64,000 bases of DNA, from contig JADMLA020000040.1 of assembly GCA_015482705.2 (NCBI GenBank), positions 62,001 through 126,000 of the forward strand, written 5' to 3'. The notes below the pieces were generated by a model. That model was not told where the DNA came from, ran no database searches, and worked only from the letters and a program-made list of their open reading frames with translations. Position 1 is the first letter of the stretch, and each line of letters begins with the position of its first letter. Made by a program: the position numbers and the translations under genes. This document shows, piece after piece, positions 37,159 through 45,965 of the stretch. The stretch is from Prosthecochloris sp. (GTDB lineage: Bacteria; Bacteroidota; Chlorobiia; Chlorobiales; Chlorobiaceae).

Positions 37159-38286
37159 TTACTGGGTAGAATGCGGTTCAAGACGAAGCAGTTTGCCGTT
37201 CCTACTGTCCGTTAACAGATACAGGTAGCCGTCAGGTCCTGTCCGGACATCCCGGATCCGTTCTTTCAAATCCTTCAACAGGATTTCCTGATCGATGATT
37301 TGTTCTCCTTGCAGTATAACCCTTCTGAGGTGCCGTTGTACCAGTGCTCCGATAAAGATATTGCCTTTCCAATCCGGAAAAGCATTACCGTCATATATGG
37401 TCATACCCGAAGGGGCTATAGAGGGGATCCAGTAAGCCGAGGGTTGTTCCATCCCTGGGAGTGCTGTCTTCTCGGAAATGATAGCTCCACTGTAATCCAC
37501 TCCATACGTTATGGCAGGCCATCCGTAATTTGCTCCTGATTTGAGTATGTTGAGTTCATCGCCGCCTTTAGGACCATGTTCATGGAACCAGATGTTTCCT
37601 GTTTCCGGATGAAGAGCGATTCCCTGCACGTTTCGGTTTCCGTAGGTGTAGAGCTCGGGTTGATAGTCATTACGGTCGATATATGGGTTGTCATGCGGAA
37701 GAGTGCCATCGGGATTGATACGGATAATCGAGCCGAGGTGGTTCGATGTGTTCTGAGCCTCGTGCATTCGGCCTTTTTCTCCAAGGGAGATAATGAGCGT
37801 TTCGTCCGGGGCGAAAAGAAGGCGAGAACCGAAATGTATACTGGAAGATGTTTTTGGTATGGCCCGGAAAATAACCTGTACGTTTTTCAATGATGACCGG
37901 TCGAGAACGGCGCGGGCAACTTCCGTTCCGTAGCCCCCATCACCTTCTGCGACAAAAGAGAAGTAGAGGGTCCGGTTTGCAGTGAAATCAGGATCGAGGA
38001 TGACGTCGAGCAGGCCTCCCTGTCCGGTCGGGTGGATATCGGGAAGACCGGTTATAGGATGAAGTTCACCGTCTACTTCGTACCGCAACATGTTACCGCT
38101 TCTTTCGGTGATCAGAATATCGCCATCAGGAAGAAAGGCGAGAGACCATGGAAAATCAAGGTTGTCGAGTACGGTCACGATCCTGAAGTCTTTCGATGCC
38201 GGAGCTGTTTCTGGTGGCTTTGCTGCACAAGCTGTCAGGAAACAGAAAGAAAAAAGCAGGTGCAGGAGAGTTCTATAGATGACCAT
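37159..38286 (-). CDS. PQQ-type sugar dehydrogenase-like lipoprotein (YliI family)
   Basis: A signal peptide with lipobox LTAC (C20) indicates a periplasmic lipoprotein. The rest is a six-bladed beta-propeller of the soluble aldose/glucose-sorbosone dehydrogenase family: PWSLAFLPDGDILITER near 46, QGGLLDV, GSRLLF, HEHGPKGGDELN near 240 and the ANYGWP motif. E. coli YliI/Asd oxidises aldoses with PQQ. No PQQ synthesis genes are in the window, so the cofactor is uncertain. 375 residues is typical. Confidence 0.85.
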   Translation of the reverse strand: MVIYRTLLHLLFSFCFLTACAAKPPETAPASKDFRIVTVLDNLDFPWSLAFLPDGDILITERSGNMLRYEVDGELHPITGLPDIHPTGQGGLLDVILDPDFTANRTLYFSFVAEGDGGYGTEVARAVLDRSSLKNVQVIFRAIPKTSSSIHFGSRLLFAPDETLIISLGEKGRMHEAQNTSNHLGSIIRINPDGTLPHDNPYIDRNDYQPELYTYGNRNVQGIALHPETGNIWFHEHGPKGGDELNILKSGANYGWPAITYGVDYSGAIISEKTALPGMEQPSAYWIPSIAPSGMTIYDGNAFPDWKGNIFIGALVQRHLRRVILQGEQIIDQEILLKDLKERIRDVRTGPDGYLYLLTDSRNGKLLRLEPHSTQ

Positions 38287-38605
38287 GGTTCAAATCTCTT
38301 TCGTGGTTGTCCTTGATTACAAAGACAACGAACCGGAGATGTGAAAGGTTGCGAGTGGGGAAGAAAAATGAAAAAACAAGTGATCGTCAGTGGTTCGGTT
38401 TCACCTCATGGTTGTCGACTCCGGGCTTGCTTCCCTCTTTTCATGTCATCCTCGGGCTTGACCCGGGGATCCATCTTATATTCTGAAAGCCCTCATGGAT
38501 GCCGCATCAAGTGCGGCATGACTTTGGGGGGGATGAGATGCCGTATCGAGTGCGGCATGACATAAGGAGAATGGGATACATAGCTTTTTGTAAGGGGTTG
38601 AACGG
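38287..38605. other. Spacer with repeat copy D
   Basis: The 319-bp gap between the 5' end of the sugar dehydrogenase and the 3' end of the M23 gene holds repeat copy D plus an extra half element; the first 100 bp carry the dehydrogenase promoter. A weak further match (GACTCCGGGCTTGC) lies at 38417. No gene is visible. Confidence 0.5.
38445..38561 (+). repeat. MITE-like palindromic repeat, copy D with extra half
   Basis: The full element is 38445-38522 (GTCATCCTCGGGCTTGACCC ... GCATCAAGTGCGGCATGAC). A second distal hairpin, GATGCCGTATCGAGTGCGG, follows at 38537-38561, so the distal arm is duplicated. Confidence 0.75.
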
Positions 38606-39940
38606 TCAGTTCAGTGTAGATGCATTGTCTGTAGAGGGTTTTGAAAGCTCGGCAACAAGCATGTCGCGATTTTCAAGCTGCATGTGGAAAACGGATACCT
38701 GGGCGAGAAAATTGTCCATTTCTGCTTTTGGCAGGCCTTTTGTTTTGCAAGCCGATTTGAGTGCGACAAGAGGATTGAGAAGCTTTCCATGGTGAACAAC
38801 CCTGAAATCAAGGTGTGGACCGGTTGATCGACCTGTGGAGCCTACATAACCGATAACCTGTCCTTGTGTTACTCGACTTCCGCTTCTCGCATTGGCGCTG
38901 AAACGGCTCAGGTGAAGGTACTTGGTATGATAACCGTTCGCGTGTGCTATGGTTACCATGTTGCCGGCAGCACCTTTCCTTCCGCGAAAAACAATTTTAC
39001 CATTGGCAACGGCATAAACCGGTGTACCTCTTGGTGCTGCGAAGTCTACGCCGCCATGGAAATGACGTTTTCTCAGGATAGGATGTGTTCTGTAACCGAA
39101 ACGGCTCGAAACTCTCGAATAGCTGCACGGGTTGATAAAGAATGAACTGATAACGGACTGACCTTTCTCGTCATAATAACCGGTGTTCCCTTTTGAATCG
39201 GTAAACCGATACGCTGTTGACGGCTGGTTGTCGATAAATATTTCTGCAGCCAGAATTTTGCCGATGCCGACAAATTCATCTCCGAGCCACTGCTCTTCAA
39301 ACAATATATTATAAGCTGTTCCCGGTTGTATGTCCCGCTTGAAATTTATCTTGTAAGCAAAAAGTTTTTGGAGCTGGGTGATCAAGCCATAACGTTTGTG
39401 CTGCTGGAGTTCCGCGGCAAGATTTGAGGATATGGTTCCTGTCAGTGCGGAGACACGGTTTTGGTATTCAAATGTTTCCTGCCAGATATTGAAGGTTTCC
39501 GCTTCAGGATCTCTTTGAACATGCAGAACATTCGATGGAGATTGTTGATAGGTAAAGCAAAGAAAACAGCCTGAAGGGTCTTTTTCGATAAGGTAGGACT
39601 TGCCGGGACGAAAATTTCTGATCGAGAAGTTCCCTTTAAGCTGTGTCGTGATTTCATGTATTTCCCTGGGTGAAAGTCCTTCTCCGGTAAGGATGCTGTA
39701 GAGCGACTCTCCTTTTTGAATCGTTTCTTCGGAGATGATATTGGATAATATCGATTCTTCTTCTATTTCGACATTTTCCAATTCTGTCGTTGCGCCAAGT
39801 TCATCATCGTAGTTGTGTAAGAACGGAGACGTTGAGACCAATACGCCTGAGATTCCGATTACTGCAATAACTGTCACAGCTACAAGTACTTTCAATAGCC
39901 ATGTCCGGTTTTCTTTCAGCGGTTTTTTTGCATTCACCAT
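38606..39940 (-). CDS. M23-family (LytM) peptidoglycan endopeptidase
   Basis: The 444-residue protein has one N-terminal membrane anchor (about 14-36), a MepM-like pair of LysM/OapA-like domains (about 70-240), and the M23 domain from about 280 with HGGVD (H295, D299), the YLHLS segment and HLDF (H376, D378). LytM peptidases coordinate zinc with the last residue of HxH; here it is Asp, a variant I have seen in relatives, so activity is likely but not certain. It would cut peptidoglycan cross-links in the periplasm. Confidence 0.85.
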   Translation of the reverse strand: MVNAKKPLKENRTWLLKVLVAVTVIAVIGISGVLVSTSPFLHNYDDELGATTELENVEIEEESILSNIISEETIQKGESLYSILTGEGLSPREIHEITTQLKGNFSIRNFRPGKSYLIEKDPSGCFLCFTYQQSPSNVLHVQRDPEAETFNIWQETFEYQNRVSALTGTISSNLAAELQQHKRYGLITQLQKLFAYKINFKRDIQPGTAYNILFEEQWLGDEFVGIGKILAAEIFIDNQPSTAYRFTDSKGNTGYYDEKGQSVISSFFINPCSYSRVSSRFGYRTHPILRKRHFHGGVDFAAPRGTPVYAVANGKIVFRGRKGAAGNMVTIAHANGYHTKYLHLSRFSANARSGSRVTQGQVIGYVGSTGRSTGPHLDFRVVHHGKLLNPLVALKSACKTKGLPKAEMDNFLAQVSVFHMQLENRDMLVAELSKPSTDNASTLN

Positions 39941-40280
39941 AGTCGACCTTTTGTTATTTGTTCATTCACTGAGTATGCACGCAAGTTCATAGCTCATCTA
40001 TTCTTTCGCCTATAAATCGACTGATACAGCCTTGTATATGACAGGATGATTCTGTACTGCATATCTTCGTGGTAGGTTTTTCAAATTTAAAAGGAAAATG
40101 GGCATTTCACAAAAAAAACAGGGAGGTAAGCACTCATTTTAGGAAAAAATGTGATGAGTGGCGGCGTTTAGTGACTTTTTAAGTCAAACGTAATGTGAGT
40201 ACATTGAAAAAAGACTGTTTCTTTTCAGGATGGTCGGGAGAGGTATGTTTGCTACTCCGTAAGCAATCGATGATATCGTC
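39941..40280. other. Divergent promoter region
   Basis: A 340-bp AT-rich gap between the minus-strand M23 gene and the plus-strand MgtC/DUF4010 gene. It should hold both promoters; I see no gene, repeat or strong hairpin. Confidence 0.45.
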
Positions 40281-41540
40281 ATGGAACTCGAGGTCTGGCA
40301 AATACTCGGCATTTCGTTAGGATTGGGACTGCTCGTGGGCCTTCAGCGAGAGTGGTCAAAAGCCGAGGGTGCGGGAATTCGTACCTATCCCATGATTTCC
40401 GTGTTTGGCACTGTCTGCGCAATTCTTGCGGAACAGTACGGTGGGGGTATTCTCGTTGGGGGAATTCTTGCTGTCGGTGCGATGATGGTCGTCATGAAAA
40501 TCATGATGAACATCAATCTTCCTTCATCCGAGCATCCTCATGCCGGTCCTACAACCGGTATGGCTGCACTGTTGATGTTCGCCGTCGGTGCGATGCTTGC
40601 AATGGGTATGACCGTACCTGCAATAGCGATAGGCGGAGGTATCGCGGTATTGCTTCAGTGGAAACAGCCGTTGCATGGTTTTGTCAAGCGCATAGGCAAA
40701 TCGGACATTCAGGCTATTTTCAGACTTGTGCTTATTGCCATGGTTGTGCTGCCTGTATTACCGGATAAAAATCTCGGGCCGTTTGGTGTGTTGAATCCTT
40801 CGCATATCTGGCTCATGGTTGTGTTCATCGTCGGTATCAGTGTCAGCAGCTATCTCGTCGCAAAATTTCTCGGCCAGAAAACGGGTTTACTGCTTGGCGG
40901 TATCCTCGGCGGTCTTATTTCGAGTACTGCAACCACCATAAGCTACGCTCGCCGCTCAAAAACCATTCCCGGAACATCGTCTCTTGCTGCAATGGTAATC
41001 ATGATTGCTTCGACAATCGTTTTTGTGCGGGTTGGATTTGAGGTTGCTGTCGTTGCACCGGGGATTTTGCCATATGTGCTGCCGCAGTTTGGCGTCATGT
41101 GTATGTATATGGGTCTGATAGCTTTTGCTGCTCATTTTTTTACCGGAGAGAGCGATGAGACGCTGCCGGAAGCTGAAGACCCGTCCGACCTTGGGGCTGC
41201 CGTTGCCTTCGGTGCATTGTATGCGTTCGTACTTGTTGCTGTAGCTGCTGCAAAAGAGTTTTTCGGCGATCAGGGACTGTATATTGTCGCGGCTCTTTCC
41301 GGGCTTACGGATATGGATGCCATAACTCTTTCAACCGCGAGATTGATCGAGGCTGAAAAAGTTGGTATAGACACAGGGTGGAGGATGATGATGCTTGGTG
41401 CAATGTCCAATATTCTGTTCAAGGCCGCTGCAGTCGCGGTTCTGGGAAATCGCCGACTTTTTTTTCGTATTGCATTGCTTTTCGGGATTTCTCTTGCCGG
41501 TGGGATGGCGCTTTTGTTGTTCTGGCCGAAAGTGGGGTGA
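40281..41540 (+). CDS. MgtC/SapB-type membrane protein with DUF4010
   Basis: The first about 140 residues have the MgtC fold signature GLLVGLQREWSKAEGAGIRTYP and the conserved helices; residues about 160-419 form the DUF4010 domain (SSTATTISYARRS near 210, ALSGLTDMDAITLSTA near 345), with about twelve helices overall. Function is unknown; MgtC is tied to Mg2+ stress but the fused family has not been characterised to my knowledge. Confidence 0.82.
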   Translation: MELEVWQILGISLGLGLLVGLQREWSKAEGAGIRTYPMISVFGTVCAILAEQYGGGILVGGILAVGAMMVVMKIMMNINLPSSEHPHAGPTTGMAALLMFAVGAMLAMGMTVPAIAIGGGIAVLLQWKQPLHGFVKRIGKSDIQAIFRLVLIAMVVLPVLPDKNLGPFGVLNPSHIWLMVVFIVGISVSSYLVAKFLGQKTGLLLGGILGGLISSTATTISYARRSKTIPGTSSLAAMVIMIASTIVFVRVGFEVAVVAPGILPYVLPQFGVMCMYMGLIAFAAHFFTGESDETLPEAEDPSDLGAAVAFGALYAFVLVAVAAAKEFFGDQGLYIVAALSGLTDMDAITLSTARLIEAEKVGIDTGWRMMMLGAMSNILFKAAAVAVLGNRRLFFRIALLFGISLAGGMALLLFWPKVG

Positions 41541-41733
41541 GTGGAAATGGAAAATGAGCAAATCGATTGAGATGTAGCGGTATGATCTTTGCATGTGTCA
41601 ACGGTATTTTTAATATGATATGATCCTCACTGGCGAGCGATCTCTCCAATGGGATATCCAGAAGGCCGGATTGCCTCGAGGATCAGATTTTTGACTGTTT
41701 ACTTTTTGAATGTTGACGTTAAAGAAGTGCATT

Positions 41734-42657
41734 ATGCTGAAAACAAATGAAAAAGATCTTGTGGAATTTTTACTGCAGTGTCAGCCGGGACCGCCAAAAA
41801 CAAGAGGTAGCTGGAGCATCGATCATCACGGTGTACCTTTTCTTCTTCCTTCCATAGGTGGGATAACCCTGAATGTGCAAGTTGGGGACAGTGCTTTTGG
41901 TTGGGCGGGAGATCATGTCGAACCCGGTGTGAGTTGTACTGCAGATACGCATAAACCGTTTGATCACCCGAACAATGCATTACAGATTTACTCATGTGTC
42001 GGCAATACGGCAACGATTGTCTCAGGTGATGCAAAGGGGGAGAATGGGGTTGTTCTCGGTCATCATGGCGGCTCCGAGCATGTGATGGTTGATTTTCCAA
42101 AAGATGTCAAACAGGAGCTCATCTACAGTGATACCATCGTGATTCACGCTAAAGGTCAGGGACTGAAACTCCTCGATTATCCCGACATTGTTCCTTTCAA
42201 TCTCGATCCGGGATTGCTGAAAAAAATGAAGATCAGAGCAGCAGGAGATGGTGTCCTTCAGGTTCCGGTTACCACGGTTGTTCCCGCGGCATGCATGGGG
42301 TCCGGAGTAGGTGCTTCCCATGTTGCAAAAGGTGACTACGATATCATGACGAGCGATGAGGAAACTGTCGGTAAGTACGGGCTCGACAAAATCCGGTTTG
42401 GGGATTTTGTCGCGCTTCTCGATCACGATAACCGTTATGGCAGAGCATACCGCCAGGGGGCGGTTTCTATCGGTGTCGTAGTCCACAGCGACTGCCTCGT
42501 TGCAGGTCATGGTCCCGGGGTGACGACTGTCATGACCTGCGCAGCAGCACAGATTCAGCCCGTTATCGATCCTTCTGCCAATATTGCCGATCTTTTCGGA
42601 ATCGGTACTCCTTTGGACGATGGTAAAAAGAAAAGTAGAAAAAAGAAGAGTATATAA
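41734..42657 (+). CDS. DUF4438 protein
   Basis: A 307-residue globular protein with the DUF4438 features [12 protein letters not shown] near 52, [14 protein letters not shown] near 105, and [13 protein letters not shown] near 185, then [14 protein letters not shown]. There is no signal peptide and the C-terminus is a basic KKKSRKKKS tail. Function is unknown. ATG 41734 gives the conserved N-terminus; an ATG 24 bp upstream is also in frame. It is 130 bp ahead of hsp20. Confidence 0.75.
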   Translation: MLKTNEKDLVEFLLQCQPGPPKTRGSWSIDHHGVPFLLPSIGGITLNVQVGDSAFGWAGDHVEPGVSCTADTHKPFDHPNNALQIYSCVGNTATIVSGDAKGENGVVLGHHGGSEHVMVDFPKDVKQELIYSDTIVIHAKGQGLKLLDYPDIVPFNLDPGLLKKMKIRAAGDGVLQVPVTTVVPAACMGSGVGASHVAKGDYDIMTSDEETVGKYGLDKIRFGDFVALLDHDNRYGRAYRQGAVSIGVVVHSDCLVAGHGPGVTTVMTCAAAQIQPVIDPSANIADLFGIGTPLDDGKKKSRKKKSI

Positions 42658-42787
42658 TATCGCTTGAATGACGCTGGAATTTTTCTTTATCCTTTTCCGT
42701 TAATGTAGTTTGCGTGCTCAGGAAATGATTTTGCCTTTTATGTGAACATTGGGATTATTGTTAAAAATACTCTAATGGAGGGCTATC

Positions 42788-43204
42788 ATGGCAATTAAAC
42801 TGTACGGTCGAGATCCGCTGAAAATGTTTGAAAATGTTTTCAGCGAAACGATGACACCTCTTTTTTCGTCCATGGCTCCATCTTTCAGGGTCGATGTAAG
42901 TGAAGATGAAAAAACTATTTACATCGATGCTGATATGCCGGGGGTAAAGAAGGAAGATGTCAAGATCAGCATGGATGAAGATATTCTTACCATCAATGCA
43001 GAAAGAACGCATGAGGAAGAAGAGAAAAAGAAAGACTATCATAGGATAGAGCGTTCCTACGGCAGCATGAGCAGGAGCTTCACCGTGGGAGAGAACGTCG
43101 ATTCCGACAATATCGAGGCGAGCTACGACAACGGCGTTCTTCATATCGTTCTTCCGAAGAAAGAGCCGGCAGAGACGGTGAAAAAGGAAATCGATGTGAA
43201 GTGA
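42788..43204 (+). CDS. Small heat-shock protein Hsp20 (alpha-crystallin)
   Basis: The 138-residue protein has an alpha-crystallin domain (about 32-130) with FRVDVSEDEKTIYIDADMPG, the SYGSMSRSF arm and the A-x-Y-x-N-G-V-L signature (ASYDNGVLHIVLPK). It holds unfolding proteins as a large oligomer. GGAGGG stands just before ATG 42788. The C-terminal IxI/V tail motif is weak (EIDVK). A strong terminator follows. Confidence 0.92.
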   Translation: MAIKLYGRDPLKMFENVFSETMTPLFSSMAPSFRVDVSEDEKTIYIDADMPGVKKEDVKISMDEDILTINAERTHEEEEKKKDYHRIERSYGSMSRSFTVGENVDSDNIEASYDNGVLHIVLPKKEPAETVKKEIDVK

Positions 43205-43220
43205 AATATGAAAACGGTAA

Positions 43221-43253
43221 ACAAGAAACCCTCCGGACTGGAGGGTTTCTTGT
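43221..43253 (+). terminator. Intrinsic terminator of hsp20
   Basis: A perfect 14-bp stem (ACAAGAAACCCTCC / GGAGGGTTTCTTGT) with a 5-base loop, 17 bp after the stop codon. The T-rich 3' arm runs into TGTTGTTG. It can act in both directions and would also shield bchE from read-through. Confidence 0.85.
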
Positions 43254-43257
43254 TGTT

Positions 43258-43333
43258 GTCATGTCGCACTTGATGCGGCATCCATAGAGGCCTTCAGGAA
43301 AAGATGGATCCCCGGGTCAAGCCCGAGGATGAC
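43258..43333 (-). repeat. MITE-like palindromic repeat, copy E (inverted)
   Basis: The reverse-orientation copy, reading GTCATGTCGCACTTGATGC ... GGGTCAAGCCCGAGGATGAC on the plus strand, lies directly after the hsp20 terminator and before the bchE stop. Confidence 0.8.
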
Positions 43334-43378
43334 ATGAAGAGGTGTGTTATGCTGTCCCTGTCGAATAGTTGTTTTGGA

Positions 43379-45019
43379 TCAACAGTTACGAACGGTTGAT
43401 GAACTGCGGTCTTTGATGGTGCTTTCATCGAACTCATCCCAGTCGTGTTCGTCATGTTCACGCTGATAACCGGCTTCTTTCAAGCCGAAGCTCATATCGG
43501 CAACCATTTCCGGCCTTTTTTCCTTCAGGTTTTTCACCTCTTCCTGAGTGAGGATTCTTGATTTATCGAAACCGAGATCGATCTCTATCTTGCGGTTCTT
43601 TGTCTTGACCCGGTCGATATCGTAGAACCTTTTTGTGAGGGTTGTCTGAGCGAAGGCTTTGAGACAGCCGAGCATGTACTTACGAACATATGAATCTTTG
43701 ATCCAGGGGTAGCTGAAGAACGTCTTGCGGGCATAGAACCGTCCATATGACTTCAATACTCCCTTGAGAACATCTTCACGTTCCATGTTGTCCGGTTTGA
43801 TGATCGGAGAAACGAAGTTGTAACGCGAATAATCCCGGACTTCAACCCTGTCGCCAAGCTCTTTGAAGAGGTCGGAGAACGGCCACGGCGTGTATATTGT
43901 CCAGTTGGCCATATCCGGATCCCAGTCCTTGCAAAGCTGATAGGTTTCCTCGATGGTTTGCGGTGTTTCGTGTTCGAGTCCCATAACGAACTGAGCTTCT
44001 GCAACGATTCCGTTTTTCTGCAACAGTTTGATGGCGTATTTGTTTTCCTCGATGGTTGTTTCTTTGCGGAAACGGTTCAGATTCATCTGGCTGGCCGCTT
44101 CCGTGCCGAGTGAAACATGGACCAGACCGGCCTTGCGGTAGAATGGCAGCAGGTCTTCATCACGCATGATATCGGTCACCCTGGTGTTGATTCCCCAGGT
44201 TACATCGAGTTTTCTATCGATGAGTTCCTGGCAGAGAGAGACGAATTTCTGTTTGTTGATTGTCGGTTCTTCATCGGCAAGAATAAAAAATCCGACATTA
44301 TATTTTTTGACGAGAATCTCGATTTCATCGACAAAGTGTTTCGGACTTCTCGCTCGATACCGTCTCCAGAACTGCCACTGTGAACAAAAAGTACAGGTAA
44401 ACGGACATCCTCGGGCAAAATTCGGAACCGCAAGACGGCAATTGAGCGGTGTATAGATATATTGGTCCCAGTCATAGAGACTCCAATCCGGTGTCAGGTC
44501 GTCGAGATCCTCGATAACTGGATGAGCAGGAGTGGCATGAACTTCGCCTTCGTCATTGATATAGGCGATACCGGTAATGTTTTCTCGTTCTTTCAGGTCG
44601 TTGCCGGCATTGATGGCATTGACGATGTTGACGGCAACTTCTTCTCCTTCTCCACGGATAACATAATCGGTTTCGGGAGCTTCGGTCAGAACCTGCGGGT
44701 ACATGAAGGTCGAGTGAATGCCGCCCATGATCGTTTTGATCTTCGGGTTGACCTTTTTGGCGATCTTCATGATATCCTGTGCTTTGAAAATAGAGGGCGT
44801 GATATTGGTTGTCATGACCACGTCCGGTTTGTTTTTCCGGATGATTTCCTCAATAGTTTCGTCCGGAAGATCTTCGGCCATGGCATCGACAAAACGAATT
44901 TGCGTATAGCCTGCTTTTTTCAGTGCACCGCCGATGTAAGCTACCCAGCTTGGTGTCCAGTTTCCGGCGATTTCGGCTCCTCCAGAGTGATAATTTGGCT
45001 GAACCATCAAAATTTTCAT
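43379..45019 (-). CDS. bchE: Anaerobic Mg-protoporphyrin IX monomethyl ester cyclase BchE
   Basis: BchE makes the isocyclic E ring of bacteriochlorophyll without oxygen, using a radical SAM [4Fe-4S] cluster and cobalamin. The 546-residue protein has an N-terminal Rossmann B12-binding domain (about 1-160) and the cluster C205-xxx-C209-xx-C212 in RGCPFTCTFCSQW, then a C-terminal DUF4070-like region. Length matches the family. GGAGGGTGG precedes the ATG on the minus strand. It is the last pigment gene in the minus-strand direction, 190 bp after bchM, and may have its own promoter there. Confidence 0.93.
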   Translation of the reverse strand: MKILMVQPNYHSGGAEIAGNWTPSWVAYIGGALKKAGYTQIRFVDAMAEDLPDETIEEIIRKNKPDVVMTTNITPSIFKAQDIMKIAKKVNPKIKTIMGGIHSTFMYPQVLTEAPETDYVIRGEGEEVAVNIVNAINAGNDLKERENITGIAYINDEGEVHATPAHPVIEDLDDLTPDWSLYDWDQYIYTPLNCRLAVPNFARGCPFTCTFCSQWQFWRRYRARSPKHFVDEIEILVKKYNVGFFILADEEPTINKQKFVSLCQELIDRKLDVTWGINTRVTDIMRDEDLLPFYRKAGLVHVSLGTEAASQMNLNRFRKETTIEENKYAIKLLQKNGIVAEAQFVMGLEHETPQTIEETYQLCKDWDPDMANWTIYTPWPFSDLFKELGDRVEVRDYSRYNFVSPIIKPDNMEREDVLKGVLKSYGRFYARKTFFSYPWIKDSYVRKYMLGCLKAFAQTTLTKRFYDIDRVKTKNRKIEIDLGFDKSRILTQEEVKNLKEKRPEMVADMSFGLKEAGYQREHDEHDWDEFDESTIKDRSSSTVRNC

Positions 45020-45209
45020 CGGTATCCACCCTCCTGATAAGTGTTGTTATAAGCTGTAGGGTTCCAATATTTCTGTTTTTTTCAGGATTCCCTGCCGAGC
45101 TTTTGTCTGAAAAAAGTTTGAAATAGTAACTATCCTTATAGGTTCTGAAAATATATCGAACTGCTAATTTACAATTAATTTCTCAAAATTAACATGAAAG
45201 GTCTCGATA

Positions 45210-45911
45210 TTACTTCCTTTCGGCGTACATGAGCATGGTGTGATAAAACCCGAAACTTATTTTTTTTCTGTTCTTTACAACCATTCCGGTTTGTTCCATG
45301 GCTTTCTTCATATTTTCATCAGTGATCATCTGAATTGTCGTTCGACGCTCTTTCTTCGGAAAAAAACCTCCTAACCAGTGCTGGAATGCCAGAATTCTGT
45401 TATACGGGGCATAGGTGAAAATGATCGGGCCTTTGGTGAGGCTGGCAAGGTTTGTAAATGCCTCTATGAATCCTTCTGCAGGATAATGAATGAGAACATC
45501 GAAACAAACCACCGCATCATAGGTGCCTTTAACCGATTCGATAGTGTTTACCTCGAAATCTATTTTTTTCTCAACTCCTCTTGAAACAGCTTCTTCACGA
45601 GACTTGTTGACCATCTGGGCTGCAATATCGACAGCCTTGACACCATAGCCGTTGCCGGCAAGGCGAATGCTGAAAAGACCTGTACCGCATCCTGCGTCGA
45701 GGACTGTCGAGTTGGCGGGCAGATTGAGCTGCTGAAGCCATTCAAAAGCTCTGTCCATCATAACGGCATGGCCTTGTCGGACCGTAGTGCGGACGGTTGA
45801 GAGTTTTTCGTTTCCGTAAATCGATGACCAGCGATTGAATCCGTTGCCGTTGAAATAGGAACGGAGCATTTTCTGGTGCTCTTCAGCATTGAATGATGAT
45901 GTGCTGTTCAT
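45210..45911 (-). CDS. bchM: Mg-protoporphyrin O-methyltransferase BchM
   Basis: The 233-residue class I methyltransferase has the SAM loop [16 protein letters not shown] (near 71) and the family block [11 protein letters not shown] near 25. It methylates the ring C propionate of Mg-protoporphyrin IX to give the BchE substrate. It starts 54 bp after the bchH stop, so bchH-bchM are likely one transcript. BchH is known to assist BchM by handing over the product. Confidence 0.92.
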   Translation of the reverse strand: MNSTSSFNAEEHQKMLRSYFNGNGFNRWSSIYGNEKLSTVRTTVRQGHAVMMDRAFEWLQQLNLPANSTVLDAGCGTGLFSIRLAGNGYGVKAVDIAAQMVNKSREEAVSRGVEKKIDFEVNTIESVKGTYDAVVCFDVLIHYPAEGFIEAFTNLASLTKGPIIFTYAPYNRILAFQHWLGGFFPKKERRTTIQMITDENMKKAMEQTGMVVKNRKKISFGFYHTMLMYAERK

Positions 45912-45965
45912 GCTGTATAGTGTAATAATTGATGTAATGATTGCTGTTTTTTTTCTGGTATGGTT

